Shown: positions 6,425-13,840 of the stretch, in pieces
How positions within the stretch are numbered: the stretch's first letter is position 1
How the letters are laid out: the number at the start of each line of letters is the position of its first letter
NCBI GenBank assembly: GCA_964604915.1
Contig: CAZSAA010000020.1
Coordinates: 1-14,023 of the forward strand
Direction: 5' to 3'
Source: CAZSAA01 sp964604915
GTDB taxonomy: Bacteria; Patescibacteriota; Patescibacteriia; Patescibacteriales; UBA12465
Length of the DNA: 14,023 nt
Made by a program: the position numbers and the translations under genes
Notes under the pieces: generated by a model
What the model saw: the letters and a program-made list of their open reading frames with translations, nothing else
Told to the model about the DNA's origin: nothing
Databases searched by the model: none

Positions 6425-6448
6425 AGGAAAAAATTACTTGAAATAAAA

Positions 6449-6468
6449 GGACGCAACTGATTGCGTTC
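6449..6468 (-). promoter_or_regulatory. Hairpin in the rpmE leader
   Basis: On the minus strand GAACGCAA / TTGCGTCC pairs around loop TCAG (core ACGCAA/TTGCGT is perfect, one outer G-U pair). It is followed by TTTTATTTC and lies between the predicted start (about 6488) and the ATG at 6424. It could act as an attenuator or as a bL31 autoregulatory site; L31 leaders are known in other bacteria, but I cannot match it to one. Confidence 0.45.
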
Positions 6469-6494
6469 ATTATTTATATAGATATTTCTCCTTG

Positions 6495-6523
6495 ATGATA
6501 TCATAACTTCAAAAAATAATCAA
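6495..6523 (-). promoter_or_regulatory. Promoter for rpmE
   Basis: Minus strand TTGATT (6518-6523), 17 bases, TGaTATCAT with -10 at 6495-6500. A good match with extended -10. It is divergent from the wzx promoter, whose -10 begins 8 bases beyond this -35. Confidence 0.65.
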
Positions 6524-6536
6524 TACTTGCTATAAT
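6508..6536 (+). promoter_or_regulatory. Promoter for the polysaccharide operon (leaderless start)
   Basis: TGcTATAAT at 6528-6536 is a perfect extended -10; TTCAAA at 6508-6513 is a weak -35 at 17 bases. The first start codon (6545) comes only 8 bases after the -10 box, where transcription should begin, so the mRNA is probably leaderless. Confidence 0.7.
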
Positions 6537-6544
6537 TCCCCTGT

Positions 6545-7981
6545 ATGGAAAAGAAAATCGCCAGTATCGCCAAGAATACTTCTTATTTTACCCTAGCTTT
6601 AGCTATCCAAAAAGTCATCTCTTTTTCATATTTTTTCGTCTTAGCCGCTTTTTTCGCTAAAGAGGATCTGGGCCGTTATTACACGGCAATCTCTTTCACT
6701 ACCATCATCGGGATGCTACTCGATTTCGGCTTGGCCAATGTCATTACCCGTGAGATTGCCAAGGACCGGGAAGGGGCGCAGGCGGTGCTTAGCTCCACTC
6801 TTTCGCTCAAACTGTTTTTGACGATCATTTCCTTGCTGCTCGCCTTCGCTATCGCCAAGCTCTTAGGTTACGAGCCGGATGTCATGCTCCTTATCGCCAT
6901 CTCTTCCGTTTCCATGGTGGCTGATGCTTTGGCTTCAACCGTTTTTTCGGCTATCCGCGGCTTCCACAACCTGAAATTCGAGAGTATCAGTTCGGTCATC
7001 TTCCAACTGGTCGTTTTCGCTCTCGGCTTCATCGCTATGAAAAAAGGCCTGGGGGTAGTGCCGGTAATTTCGGCTTTGGCGATAGGCAGCTTAGTCAATG
7101 CCACCTATGCCGGCATTGTCGCTAAGCGTCGTTTCAACCTGTCATTAGCCCTCAAGTTTGATTCACCCCGGCTTCGGCAGCTTTTCGCCCTCGCTCTGCC
7201 ATTTGCCATCTTCGTCTTTGCCCAGCGCAGCTATACCTATCTTGACTCCATCCTGCTCTCCCGCTTAGCCGACTATGGCCAGGTGGGCGTATATCAGCTA
7301 GCCTTCAAGCTGGTAGTGGCGATGCAATTTTTGCCATCTGCCTTTACCGCCTCCCTCTATCCAGCTATGAGCGCATATTGGGTGACCAATCGGCAGCAGC
7401 TGGCCGTATCCTTCGAACGGGCGATAAACTATCTGACGATAATCTCCTTACCAGTCGCCGCCGGTATCTTCGCCTTGGCTGACAAGATATTGCCCCTTAT
7501 CGGCGCCGGCTACGACGAAGCGCTTTGGCCGATGCGATTATCAGTAGCGGCGCTCTTTTTTATCTTCATCAATTTTCCGATCGGAGCTCTGCTTAACGCT
7601 TGTGATAGGCAAAAGGCTAATACCCGGAATATGATAATTGTCGCTATCTTGAGTGCTGGCCTCAATTTCCTCCTCATCCCTCGCTATGGTGCGCTTGGCG
7701 CCAGTATCACCGTACTCGCTACTAGCGTAGCTATGATGGGACTCGGCCTAGGCTATGTCTTTGCGGTTATCCCATACCGTCCGCGCAAGAACCTGCCCGT
7801 CTTGTTCAAGTCCCTGATTTCTTCGTTTTTGATGGCTATTCTGGTATACTCGATAAAAGGAGCCCTGCACCCAGCTACGGTGGCGATAATCGCGGCCATC
7901 GCCTATCTCGCTCTTATCTTCCTTTCTGGCGCTATCCGCCGGGCAGATATACTGAGTATCAAGGCATCTTTTGCTAAATGA
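6545..7981 (+). CDS. Polysaccharide flippase, Wzx/MOP superfamily
   Basis: 478 residues, almost entirely hydrophobic with about 12-14 membrane helices. The N-terminal block with LGRYYTAISF (42-51) and MLLDFGLANVITREIAKD (57-74) is typical of the polysaccharide-biosynthesis (PF01943/PF13440) branch of MATE-like exporters, as is the second-half repeat beginning near 215 (FALALPFAIFVFAQRSYTYLDS). It is expected to flip undecaprenyl-linked oligosaccharide across the cytoplasmic membrane. Two glycosyltransferases and an O-antigen ligase-like protein follow in the same operon, which supports this over teichoic-acid or murein flippases. MurJ lacks this neighbourhood and has a different N terminus. 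The start is fixed by the extended -10 box just upstream. The next gene begins 3 bases after its stop. The exported glycan cannot be deduced. Confidence 0.9.
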   Translation: MEKKIASIAKNTSYFTLALAIQKVISFSYFFVLAAFFAKEDLGRYYTAISFTTIIGMLLDFGLANVITREIAKDREGAQAVLSSTLSLKLFLTIISLLLAFAIAKLLGYEPDVMLLIAISSVSMVADALASTVFSAIRGFHNLKFESISSVIFQLVVFALGFIAMKKGLGVVPVISALAIGSLVNATYAGIVAKRRFNLSLALKFDSPRLRQLFALALPFAIFVFAQRSYTYLDSILLSRLADYGQVGVYQLAFKLVVAMQFLPSAFTASLYPAMSAYWVTNRQQLAVSFERAINYLTIISLPVAAGIFALADKILPLIGAGYDEALWPMRLSVAALFFIFINFPIGALLNACDRQKANTRNMIIVAILSAGLNFLLIPRYGALGASITVLATSVAMMGLGLGYVFAVIPYRPRKNLPVLFKSLISSFLMAILVYSIKGALHPATVAIIAAIAYLALIFLSGAIRRADILSIKASFAK

Positions 7982-7984
7982 ACT

Positions 7985-9091
7985 ATGGCTAATATCTTAA
8001 TCACCAGCGATTACGCGCCCACTTCCGGCGGCGTCGCTAACTATTACCGGAATCTGGCCGCCCATATGCCGGGTAGCCTGACGGTCATTTCTGATGCCCA
8101 GGCGCTCTTTTCGGCCTTAGGGCCTTGCCGTTGGCGAAAAGCGATAAAGACGATATCGGAGAAGATTTCTTCTGACGACGCTCTGATTGTCGGCCAGATC
8201 CTGCCGTTTGGGACAGCCGCTTGGCTGACTTCGCTAAAACATGATATTAATTATTATATCGTCTTGCATGGTTTGGATTTTTCCTTGGCTACCCGTAATG
8301 CCTGGAAACGCTGGCTGAGCGGCCGCATCATTACCCGTTCGAGCGGGGTAATCTGCGCCAATAGCGCGGTACAGAGAAAACTTTTAGCGATATATCCCCA
8401 AACCAAGAGCGTGGTGATAACGCCAGGCCTGGGAAGGGAAAGGCCGCTCGGGCATGAGAAGAGAGCGGCTGAGCTCAAACAAGAACATCATTTGGAGAAT
8501 AAAGTCATACTGGTTTCGCTAGGCCGCTTGGTTCGCCGCAAGGGATTTGATATGGCCATCGAATCCCTAGCCCATCTCAAATCGCAAGCTAGTCCAGTAT
8601 ATGATAATCTAGCCTATGTCATCTGCGGCGAGGGGCCGGACAGGCAGTACTTGGAAAACTTGGCCAAGGAGCGCGGGATATCAGTAATCTTTATCGGCGC
8701 AGCCAGCGAATTAGATAAATGGGGATGGCTCGAGGCAAGCGATATCTTCATCATGCCTTCGCGCGATATCAAGGGCGATTTTGAGGGCTTTGGTATCGTC
8801 TTTCTGGAAGCCCAATCCCTAGGCAAGGCCGTTATCGGCGGCCGGAGCGGCGGTATCGCTGACGCTATCATCGACGGAAAAACCGGCCTCTTGGTCGATC
8901 CGGAAGACGTATCGGATATCGCCAAGACAATTGAAATGTTAGCTTGTGATAGCAGTAAAAGGGAAAGATTAGGAGAAGCAGGGAAGGCGAGGATAGATAT
9001 GGACTTCGATTGGAAAGACTTGGCCAGGAATTTCGAGGATTTCGTAATTAGCAATAAACGATATGGTATCAATAGTCATTCCGGTATATAA
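7985..9091 (+). CDS. Glycosyltransferase family 4 (GT-B fold)
   Basis: 368 residues. The N-terminal half starts MANILITSDYAPTSGGVANY, the acceptor-side Rossmann fold with the usual glycine-rich loop. HGLD is at 95-98. The C-terminal half has the donor-binding elements SLGRLVRRKG (178-187), VICGEGPD (212-219) and the E-x7-E pair E267/E275 in FEGFGIVFLE, then SGGIADAI and GLLVDPED. It transfers a sugar from a nucleotide donor to a growing lipid-linked glycan on the cytoplasmic face; donor and acceptor are unknown. The closest named relatives by motif would be PimB-like mannosyltransferases, but this is only a family-level resemblance. Its last 29 bases overlap the start of the following GT2 gene, which suggests translational coupling. 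Confidence 0.93.
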   Translation: MANILITSDYAPTSGGVANYYRNLAAHMPGSLTVISDAQALFSALGPCRWRKAIKTISEKISSDDALIVGQILPFGTAAWLTSLKHDINYYIVLHGLDFSLATRNAWKRWLSGRIITRSSGVICANSAVQRKLLAIYPQTKSVVITPGLGRERPLGHEKRAAELKQEHHLENKVILVSLGRLVRRKGFDMAIESLAHLKSQASPVYDNLAYVICGEGPDRQYLENLAKERGISVIFIGAASELDKWGWLEASDIFIMPSRDIKGDFEGFGIVFLEAQSLGKAVIGGRSGGIADAIIDGKTGLLVDPEDVSDIAKTIEMLACDSSKRERLGEAGKARIDMDFDWKDLARNFEDFVISNKRYGINSHSGI

Positions 9092-9767
9092 TCAAGCAGA
9101 AAAATTGATAAAGACCCTGGAGAGCATCTTGGCTCAGAGCTACCAGGATTTTGAAGTAATCATCGTGGATGATGGTTCGCAAGACGGGGTGGAAGAACGC
9201 TTCGCCGCTTTTTCCAAGGACATCGCTAGCCATCAGCGTTTCCTTTTTCTTTCCCAAGCTAACCAAGGTGCTCCCGCCGCCCGTAATCGCGGTCGTAAAG
9301 CGGCGCAGGGTGATTTTCTATTCTTTTGTGATGCGGATGCGATATTGAAACCAGAAGCTCTAGGGATAATGGTCGAGGTATTAGTACGGTATCCGGAAGC
9401 CAGCTACACCTATTCCTCCTTTCATTGGGGGAAGAAATTATTCAAGTGTGGCCCCTTTGATGCTTCTCGTCTCCGGCGCGAACCATATATCCATACGATG
9501 TCACTGGTACGTACCAGTGATTTTCCCGTGGCCGGCTGGGATACTGGATTGAAGAAATTCCAGGATTGGGATATCTGGCTGACTATGTTAGGCGAAGGGA
9601 AGACTGGCATTTGGATTGACCAGTCGCTCTTCAAGGTATCCCCGGGCGGGACGATCAGTTCATGGGTTCCTTCATTCACTTATACTCTCCTGCCTTTCCT
9701 CAAGGTAGTGAAAAAATATAAAAAATGGAAAAAAATTCTCTTAGAAAAACATGGCCTCTCATCCTAG
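9063..9767 (+). CDS. Glycosyltransferase family 2 (GT-A fold)
   Basis: 234 residues. The start MVSIVIPVYNQAEKL is the canonical GT2 opening, so the 29-base overlap with the GT4 gene is real and not a start-choice artefact. Further signatures are VIIVDDGSQDG (D36/D37, nucleotide binding), NQGAPAARNRG (68-78), the metal-binding DAD at 90-92 in FLFFCDADAIL, and QDWDIWL at 167-173 with the probable catalytic Asp. No membrane helix is seen and the protein is short, so it is a soluble or peripheral enzyme acting on lipid-linked intermediates. Its final 43 bases overlap the next gene. Donor sugar unknown. Confidence 0.93.
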   Translation: MVSIVIPVYNQAEKLIKTLESILAQSYQDFEVIIVDDGSQDGVEERFAAFSKDIASHQRFLFLSQANQGAPAARNRGRKAAQGDFLFFCDADAILKPEALGIMVEVLVRYPEASYTYSSFHWGKKLFKCGPFDASRLRREPYIHTMSLVRTSDFPVAGWDTGLKKFQDWDIWLTMLGEGKTGIWIDQSLFKVSPGGTISSWVPSFTYTLLPFLKVVKKYKKWKKILLEKHGLSS

Positions 9768-10213
9768 TAGTTATCATCGTTGCCGCCAGTTCGTTCTGGT
9801 TAGCTGGCAGAAGAGACGGTAGGGATGATATGGGCGTAGAGGCTAGGCTAGGCGATTGCCGTTTACAACTAGAGATAGCCGCTTCGGAAAAATCCCAATA
9901 CCAAGGACTAAGCGGTCGCGCCAGCCTCTGCCAAGATTGCGGTTTGCTCTTTATTTTTGAAAACCAGGCGAAACGTAATTTTGTCATGCGCAACATGCGC
10001 TTCCCGCTAGATATAATCTACTTACGGAACGGGAAAGTGACGGAAATATTGACCGATCTCCAACCAGAAGGAAACGACCGCCTGACTAACCATATAAGCC
10101 AGGAAGATATCGATATGGCGCTTGAGATCAAGGCCGGGCAGGCGGATGCTTGCCAGATAGCGACTTCTTCCCCAATATATTTTATTACCAAAGACTATGG
10201 ACAAACGAACTAA
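9725..10213 (+). CDS. Membrane-anchored DUF192 protein
   Basis: 162 residues. A membrane helix at about 10-27 (WPLILVVIIVAASSFWLAG) is followed by a DUF192 (PF02643) domain from about 38 to 155: QYQGLSGRASL (58-68), CGLLFIFE (72-79), FVMRNMRFPLDIIYL (86-100), KVTEILTDLQPE, and MALEIKAGQ near 131-139. The family is widespread and its function is not established. The typical FWMKNT block is altered to FVMRNM here. Four cysteines (C45, C69, C72, C143) in the outer domain could form disulfides. I infer an orientation with the domain outside the membrane. The helix requires the ATG at 9725, so the gene truly overlaps the GT2 gene by 43 bases; it also overlaps the ligase gene by 17. Membership in a polysaccharide operon is a functional hint, nothing more. 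Confidence 0.88.
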   Translation: MEKNSLRKTWPLILVVIIVAASSFWLAGRRDGRDDMGVEARLGDCRLQLEIAASEKSQYQGLSGRASLCQDCGLLFIFENQAKRNFVMRNMRFPLDIIYLRNGKVTEILTDLQPEGNDRLTNHISQEDIDMALEIKAGQADACQIATSSPIYFITKDYGQTN

Positions 10214-11651
10214 GATAACCATCATGGGCGGACTGCTCATCGTCGAGCTCATTTCCTTCCTTGCCTATTATTTCCCCATAATCGGGCCTTTCGGTATCAC
10301 GGCTATCGGTTTAGCGGTGCTCATATTGGCCTGGAAGCGGCCGGAAGCCGCCCTTTCCATCCTCCTGCTCGAACTTATCGTCGGCTCCAAGGGGCACATG
10401 CTATCCTGGCAGGGCGAAGACTCATTTTCTCTGCGCATGGCGATCTGGCTGGCCGTCCTACTAGCGTTTTGTTTGCGTTTGGTCATACGCTGGCCCAGCG
10501 AGGGCAAGGAGTTGCTACAGAAAGCGAAAATCTTTCCCTTCAGGAATCAATATCTACTATTATCCCTCTCCGTCCTTATCGGCCTTATCATCGGTTTCTG
10601 GCGCAACGCCTTGCCTGACTTTATCGCTGATGCTAATGCCTGGGTGTATTTTCTGATCCTCCCGCCTTTTGTCGCCGCATACTATCACTCCAGTGTCCAG
10701 GCAAAACAACGGCTATTGCAGATAATGGAGCTAGGCGCTATCTGGCTAGCGATAAAGACGCTAGCCTTCCTCTTCCTCTTCTCGCACAACGTCATCTTCC
10801 TCTCCGATTTATATTGGTGGATACGCCGCAGCGGTGTAGGGGAAGTGACTGCTATGGCGGGTGGCTGGCAGCGGATATTTATCCAATCGCAAGTCTTTTC
10901 GGCTATCATGCTGCTGATCTCGCTGCGGGATATAGTTTCCCGGCCGCTCGGACGTTTCCAGCAAATATTAGTTTCTTCGATCAAGCCAGCGCTATATGTC
11001 AGTACGATAGTGCTTAGTATGTCACGTAGTTTCTGGCTGGGGCTGGGGGTAATGGGGATTGGCGCGGGCGCCTTCTTGTTATTCAAGCGAGCCTGGCCGG
11101 GCTTCGGTCGCTTAGTAGCGGGCGGAGCGGCTGCGCTGCTGCTAGGTGCCGTTTTGATATTCGCTGTGATCAACTTCCCATATCCGAGCGGTGGACCGCT
11201 TTCATTCTCAGCGAGAGCGTTTGCCCAGCGCACTGATCTGGGCGATGGGGAAGCAGCGATTTCTTCGCGCTGGAATCTGCTCGGGCCTCTATCAAAAGCG
11301 AGCTTCGAATCACCCATCTTCGGCCAAGGTTTCGGTCGGACCGTCACCTATCGCACTGAAGATCCCCGCCTAGTCCTATCCGGCCGCCAAGACTACACCA
11401 CCTATGCCTTCGAATGGGGCTATCTCGATATCTTGCTCAAGCTTGGTATTTTGGGGTTTTTTGCCTATCTTTGGCTATTATTCTCTATATTAAAGCGAGG
11501 ACTAACTTCTAGGGACGGCGTGAAGATCGGCCTATCACTCGGGATTATCTTCCTGGCCCTCATCCATGTCTTCACCCCATATCTCAATCATCCGCTCGGC
11601 ATTGCCTATATCGTGCTCGCCTCTTGCCTAATCGCCGATGATACGGTATAG
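10197..11651 (+). CDS. O-antigen ligase / polymerase family membrane protein
   Basis: 484 residues with about ten to twelve membrane helices. A large periplasmic-type loop lies at about 335-410 (sequence region after FAVINFPYPSGG), followed by the terminal helices, as in the Wzy_C/O-antigen ligase family (PF04932). Family-like features are SMSRSFWLGL near 276-285, SSRWNLLGPLSKASFESP then GQGFG in the loop, and the LKLGILGFFAYL helix after it; the conserved loop His seems replaced or shifted (YAFEWGYLD), so catalytic equivalence is uncertain. In Gram-negatives such proteins attach glycan to lipid A; a CPR cell lacks LPS, so polymerase (Wzy) activity or ligation to another lipid or protein is more likely. 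It is the last gene of the operon; no terminator precedes greA, 34 bases downstream. Confidence 0.82.
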   Translation: MDKRTKITIMGGLLIVELISFLAYYFPIIGPFGITAIGLAVLILAWKRPEAALSILLLELIVGSKGHMLSWQGEDSFSLRMAIWLAVLLAFCLRLVIRWPSEGKELLQKAKIFPFRNQYLLLSLSVLIGLIIGFWRNALPDFIADANAWVYFLILPPFVAAYYHSSVQAKQRLLQIMELGAIWLAIKTLAFLFLFSHNVIFLSDLYWWIRRSGVGEVTAMAGGWQRIFIQSQVFSAIMLLISLRDIVSRPLGRFQQILVSSIKPALYVSTIVLSMSRSFWLGLGVMGIGAGAFLLFKRAWPGFGRLVAGGAAALLLGAVLIFAVINFPYPSGGPLSFSARAFAQRTDLGDGEAAISSRWNLLGPLSKASFESPIFGQGFGRTVTYRTEDPRLVLSGRQDYTTYAFEWGYLDILLKLGILGFFAYLWLLFSILKRGLTSRDGVKIGLSLGIIFLALIHVFTPYLNHPLGIAYIVLASCLIADDTV

Positions 11652-11685
11652 TAGAAGCCATTAATAATCTCTTTAAATATAAAGT

Positions 11686-12147
11686 ATGGACATCGAACAG
11701 ATAATCACCCAGGAGGGCTACGACAAGCTTAAGAACGAGCTGGACTATCTCTCTACGGTAAGGCGCCGGGAAATCGCGGACCGCATCGAGCGAGCCAAGG
11801 ACCTAGGCGATCTGAGCGAGAATGCCGAATACAGCGAAGCCAAGGATGCCCAAGCTCTCAATGAGAGCCGCGTCATCGAGCTCACTAACACCTTGAAGAA
11901 CGTTACCGTCGTGGCTAACAAAGCCCAAGGCGATATCGTTTCCATGGGTTCGACCGTGACGGTAAAGTGCGATGGCAAAGAACGCACCTATACCATCGTC
12001 AGCTTCAACGAAGCCGATCCTTTGAATGGGCGGATCTCTAACGAATCTCCCTTAGGAGTATCGTTCCTGAACCGGCAAAAAGGAGAGTTAGTCGAGGTAG
12101 AGACTCCAAGAGGAGTGATGAAGTATAAGATAACGAAGATTGATTAA
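11686..12147 (+). CDS. greA: Transcription elongation factor GreA
   Basis: 153 residues, close to the usual length of ~158. The N-terminal coiled coil (about 8-75) carries GDLSENAEYSEAKDAQ at 41-56 with the two acidic tip residues D42 and E45 that act in the RNA polymerase secondary channel to promote cleavage of backtracked RNA. The C-terminal FKBP-like domain (about 82-153) includes GSTVTVK, YTIVSFNEADP and the closing SPLGVSFLNRQKGELVEVETP. It starts 34 bases after the ligase gene; I see no convincing promoter in that gap, only a small CTTTA/TAAAG hairpin, so read-through from the operon is possible. A clear terminator follows the stop. Confidence 0.96.
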   Translation: MDIEQIITQEGYDKLKNELDYLSTVRRREIADRIERAKDLGDLSENAEYSEAKDAQALNESRVIELTNTLKNVTVVANKAQGDIVSMGSTVTVKCDGKERTYTIVSFNEADPLNGRISNESPLGVSFLNRQKGELVEVETPRGVMKYKITKID

Positions 12148-12149
12148 GA

Positions 12150-12179
12150 AAAAAGAGCCTTGGAAACAAGGCTTTTTTT
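12150..12179 (+). terminator. Intrinsic terminator after greA
   Basis: Stem AGCCTTG / CAAGGCT (12156-12162/12067 side at 12167-12173) closed by a GAAA tetraloop and followed by T7 (12173-12179); an A-run upstream extends pairing with the T-run. A textbook terminator. Its last two Ts are also the first two bases of the lysS -35 box. Confidence 0.9.
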
Positions 12180-12206
12180 GACTTTTGCCGACAGATGTCA
12201 TACAAT
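12178..12206 (+). promoter_or_regulatory. Promoter for lysS
   Basis: TTGACT (12178-12183), exactly 17 bases, TACAAT (12201-12206). Each box differs from consensus at one position. The predicted start near 12213 leaves about 21 nt to the ATG at 12234, with no Shine-Dalgarno. Confidence 0.8.
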
Positions 12207-12233
12207 TTAATGGTCAAATAAGCGCTAAATACT

Positions 12234-13767
12234 ATGGAAAACAGCAAACAGGCAGAAAAAGGAAATCGAGAGAAGGTGAGCGAATACGCCGACCGTCTCG
12301 CCAAGCTAGAACAGCTCAAAGCCTTGGGCATCGACCCATATCCGGCTCGCTCAGAAAAGGAATATAGCAATGCCTATGTCCTAGACAACTTCGAGCAATT
12401 AAAAGATGAAGATCGCAATCTGACCGTCGCCGGTCGTCTTCGGGCGATCCGTAGCCATGGTAATCTGGCTTTTGCGGTAATCGAAGATGAGAGCGGCCGT
12501 ATACAGGCCATCCTGTCCAAGAAGGATATGGATGTCGAGGCCTTCAAAGTGTTTAGCAAATATATCGATAATGGGGATTTTGTCGAAGTAAAAGGCAAGT
12601 GCTTCCTGAGCCAGCGCGGTGAGAAATCGATTTTCGTTTCCTCTTTCCGCCTGCTATCCAAAGCCCTCCGGCCCTTGCCTGACCAATGGTATGGCTTCAA
12701 GGACGAGGAAGATCGGCTCCGGAAGCGATATATCGATCTACTAATGGATCCTGAGGCCAGGGAATTATTCCGCAAAAAAGCTCTTTTCTGGGAAACTGCC
12801 CGTTCTTTCATGAAGAAGAAAGGCTTTTTGGAAGTAGAAACCCCTACCTTGGAAGTCACTACCGGTGGCGCCGAAGCGAATCCTTTCCAGACCCATCATA
12901 AAGACTTCGATCTGGACGTATATCTGCGCATATCGGTCGGCGAGCTCTGGCAGAAACGCCTGATGGCTGCCGGCTACGAAAAGACTTTCGAGATTGGCCG
13001 CGTATATCGCAACGAAGGTTCTAGTCCAGATCACCTCCAGGAATTTACCAATCTGGAATTCTACTGGGCCTATGCCGACTATGAAAAGGGTATGGCCCTT
13101 GTCCAAGAGATGTACCAAGAGATTGCCCAGGCAACCTTTGGTAAGACTAGGTTTACCAGTAAAGGCTTCGAATATGACCTGGCTGGCAATTGGCCGAGGA
13201 TGGACTATCGCGAAGAAGTGCTAAGACAGACTGGCATAGACGTAAACGAAGCGTCCGAGAAGGAAATGCGGGAGAAATTGGAAGAATTGAAAGTAAAATA
13301 TGAAGGCGACAACCGAGAACGTTTGACTGACACCCTTNNNNNNNNNNACCCTTTGGAAATATTGCCGCAAGAATATCGCCGGTCCGGTCTTTCTAGTCAA
13401 CCATCCCAAGCTCGTTTCCCCTCTTTCCAAGGCTAAAGCTGATAATCCGGCTCTCACCGAACGCTTCCAGATAATCATCGCTGGCAGCGAAGTGGGTAAT
13501 GGCTTTTCCGAACTAAACGATCCGCTCGACCAGCTGGCCCGGTTCAAGTTGCAGCAGGAACTCATTGATCGGGGCGATAGCGAAGCGATGATGCCTGATT
13601 GGGAATTCGTGGAGATGCTCGAATATGGCATGCCCCCGACTTGCGGTTTCGGCTTCGGTGAGCGCCTGTTCGCCTTCATGGCCGACAAACCGGTGCGGGA
13701 AACTACTCTTTTCCCCTTGATGAAACCTAAGAAGGAAGAAGAAACAACTAAGGAAGCAGGGAAGTAG
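12234..13767 (+). CDS. lysS: Lysine-tRNA ligase, class II (interrupted by an assembly gap)
   Basis: Charges tRNA-Lys with lysine. The reading frame is broken by Ns at 13338-13347: 12234-13337 is in one frame and 13348-13767 continues in the next. The flanks both encode Thr-Leu (ACCCTT), so joining on that overlap restores one 505-residue protein, the usual size. The anticodon-binding OB fold covers about 62-143. The class II catalytic domain has motif 1 FLEVETPTL (198-206), motif 2 FEIGRVYRNEG (252-262) with EFTNLEFYWAYADY (270-283), and SEVGNGFSELNDP in the second half. Motif 3 is PPTCGFGFGER (462-472) in place of the common GLGIGIDR; the key Arg is kept. This departs from the E. coli type and suggests a divergent LysRS clade. 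Promoter, terminator and single-gene context are clear. Confidence 0.93.
13338..13347. other. Assembly gap of ten Ns inside lysS
   Basis: Ten Ns sit between ACCCTT and ACCCTTTGG. The same six bases on both sides, and an uninterrupted protein if they are merged, suggest a placeholder gap between overlapping contig ends and not missing sequence. Confidence 0.95.
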
Positions 13768-13773
13768 TGTAAA

Positions 13774-13792
13774 ATATTGGTATATCCAATAT
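13774..13792. repeat. Small inverted repeat after lysS
   Basis: ATATTGG (13774-13780) and CCAATAT (13786-13792), perfect 7-bp arms around TATAT, seven bases past the lysS stop. No T-run follows directly, so it is not a terminator by itself; it may only stabilise the mRNA 3' end. Confidence 0.4.
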
Positions 13793-13794
13793 CA

Positions 13795-13829
13795 GGAAGA
13801 AACGCCCTAGAGGACGCTTTTTCCTTTTA
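13795..13829 (+). terminator. Probable intrinsic terminator of lysS
   Basis: GGAAGAAACGCCC (13795-13807) pairs with GGACGCTTTTTCC (13812-13824) around TAGA, 11 of 13 positions (one G-U included, two A-C type mismatches), followed by TTTT. The imperfect stem lowers confidence. Confidence 0.6.
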
Positions 13830-13840
13830 TTTCCGCTATC

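Noticed and set aside
6359..6469. Small upstream frame of 22 codons (ATG at 6469) overlapping the rpmE start on the minus strand
   Set aside because: An AAGGAG lies 17 bases before its ATG, too far to be a working site, and the peptide is not recognisable. Kept only as a curiosity in the rpmE leader.
10685..11347. 220-residue open frame on the minus strand inside the ligase gene
   Set aside because: It is fully antisense to a clearly membrane-helical family protein; its composition (many Pro, Ser, Arg) is that of a shadow frame, and it has no recognisable motif.
13338..13436. Natural frameshift or pseudogene in lysS
   Set aside because: The frame change coincides exactly with the Ns, and both halves encode conserved family sequence that joins seamlessly on a 6-base overlap.
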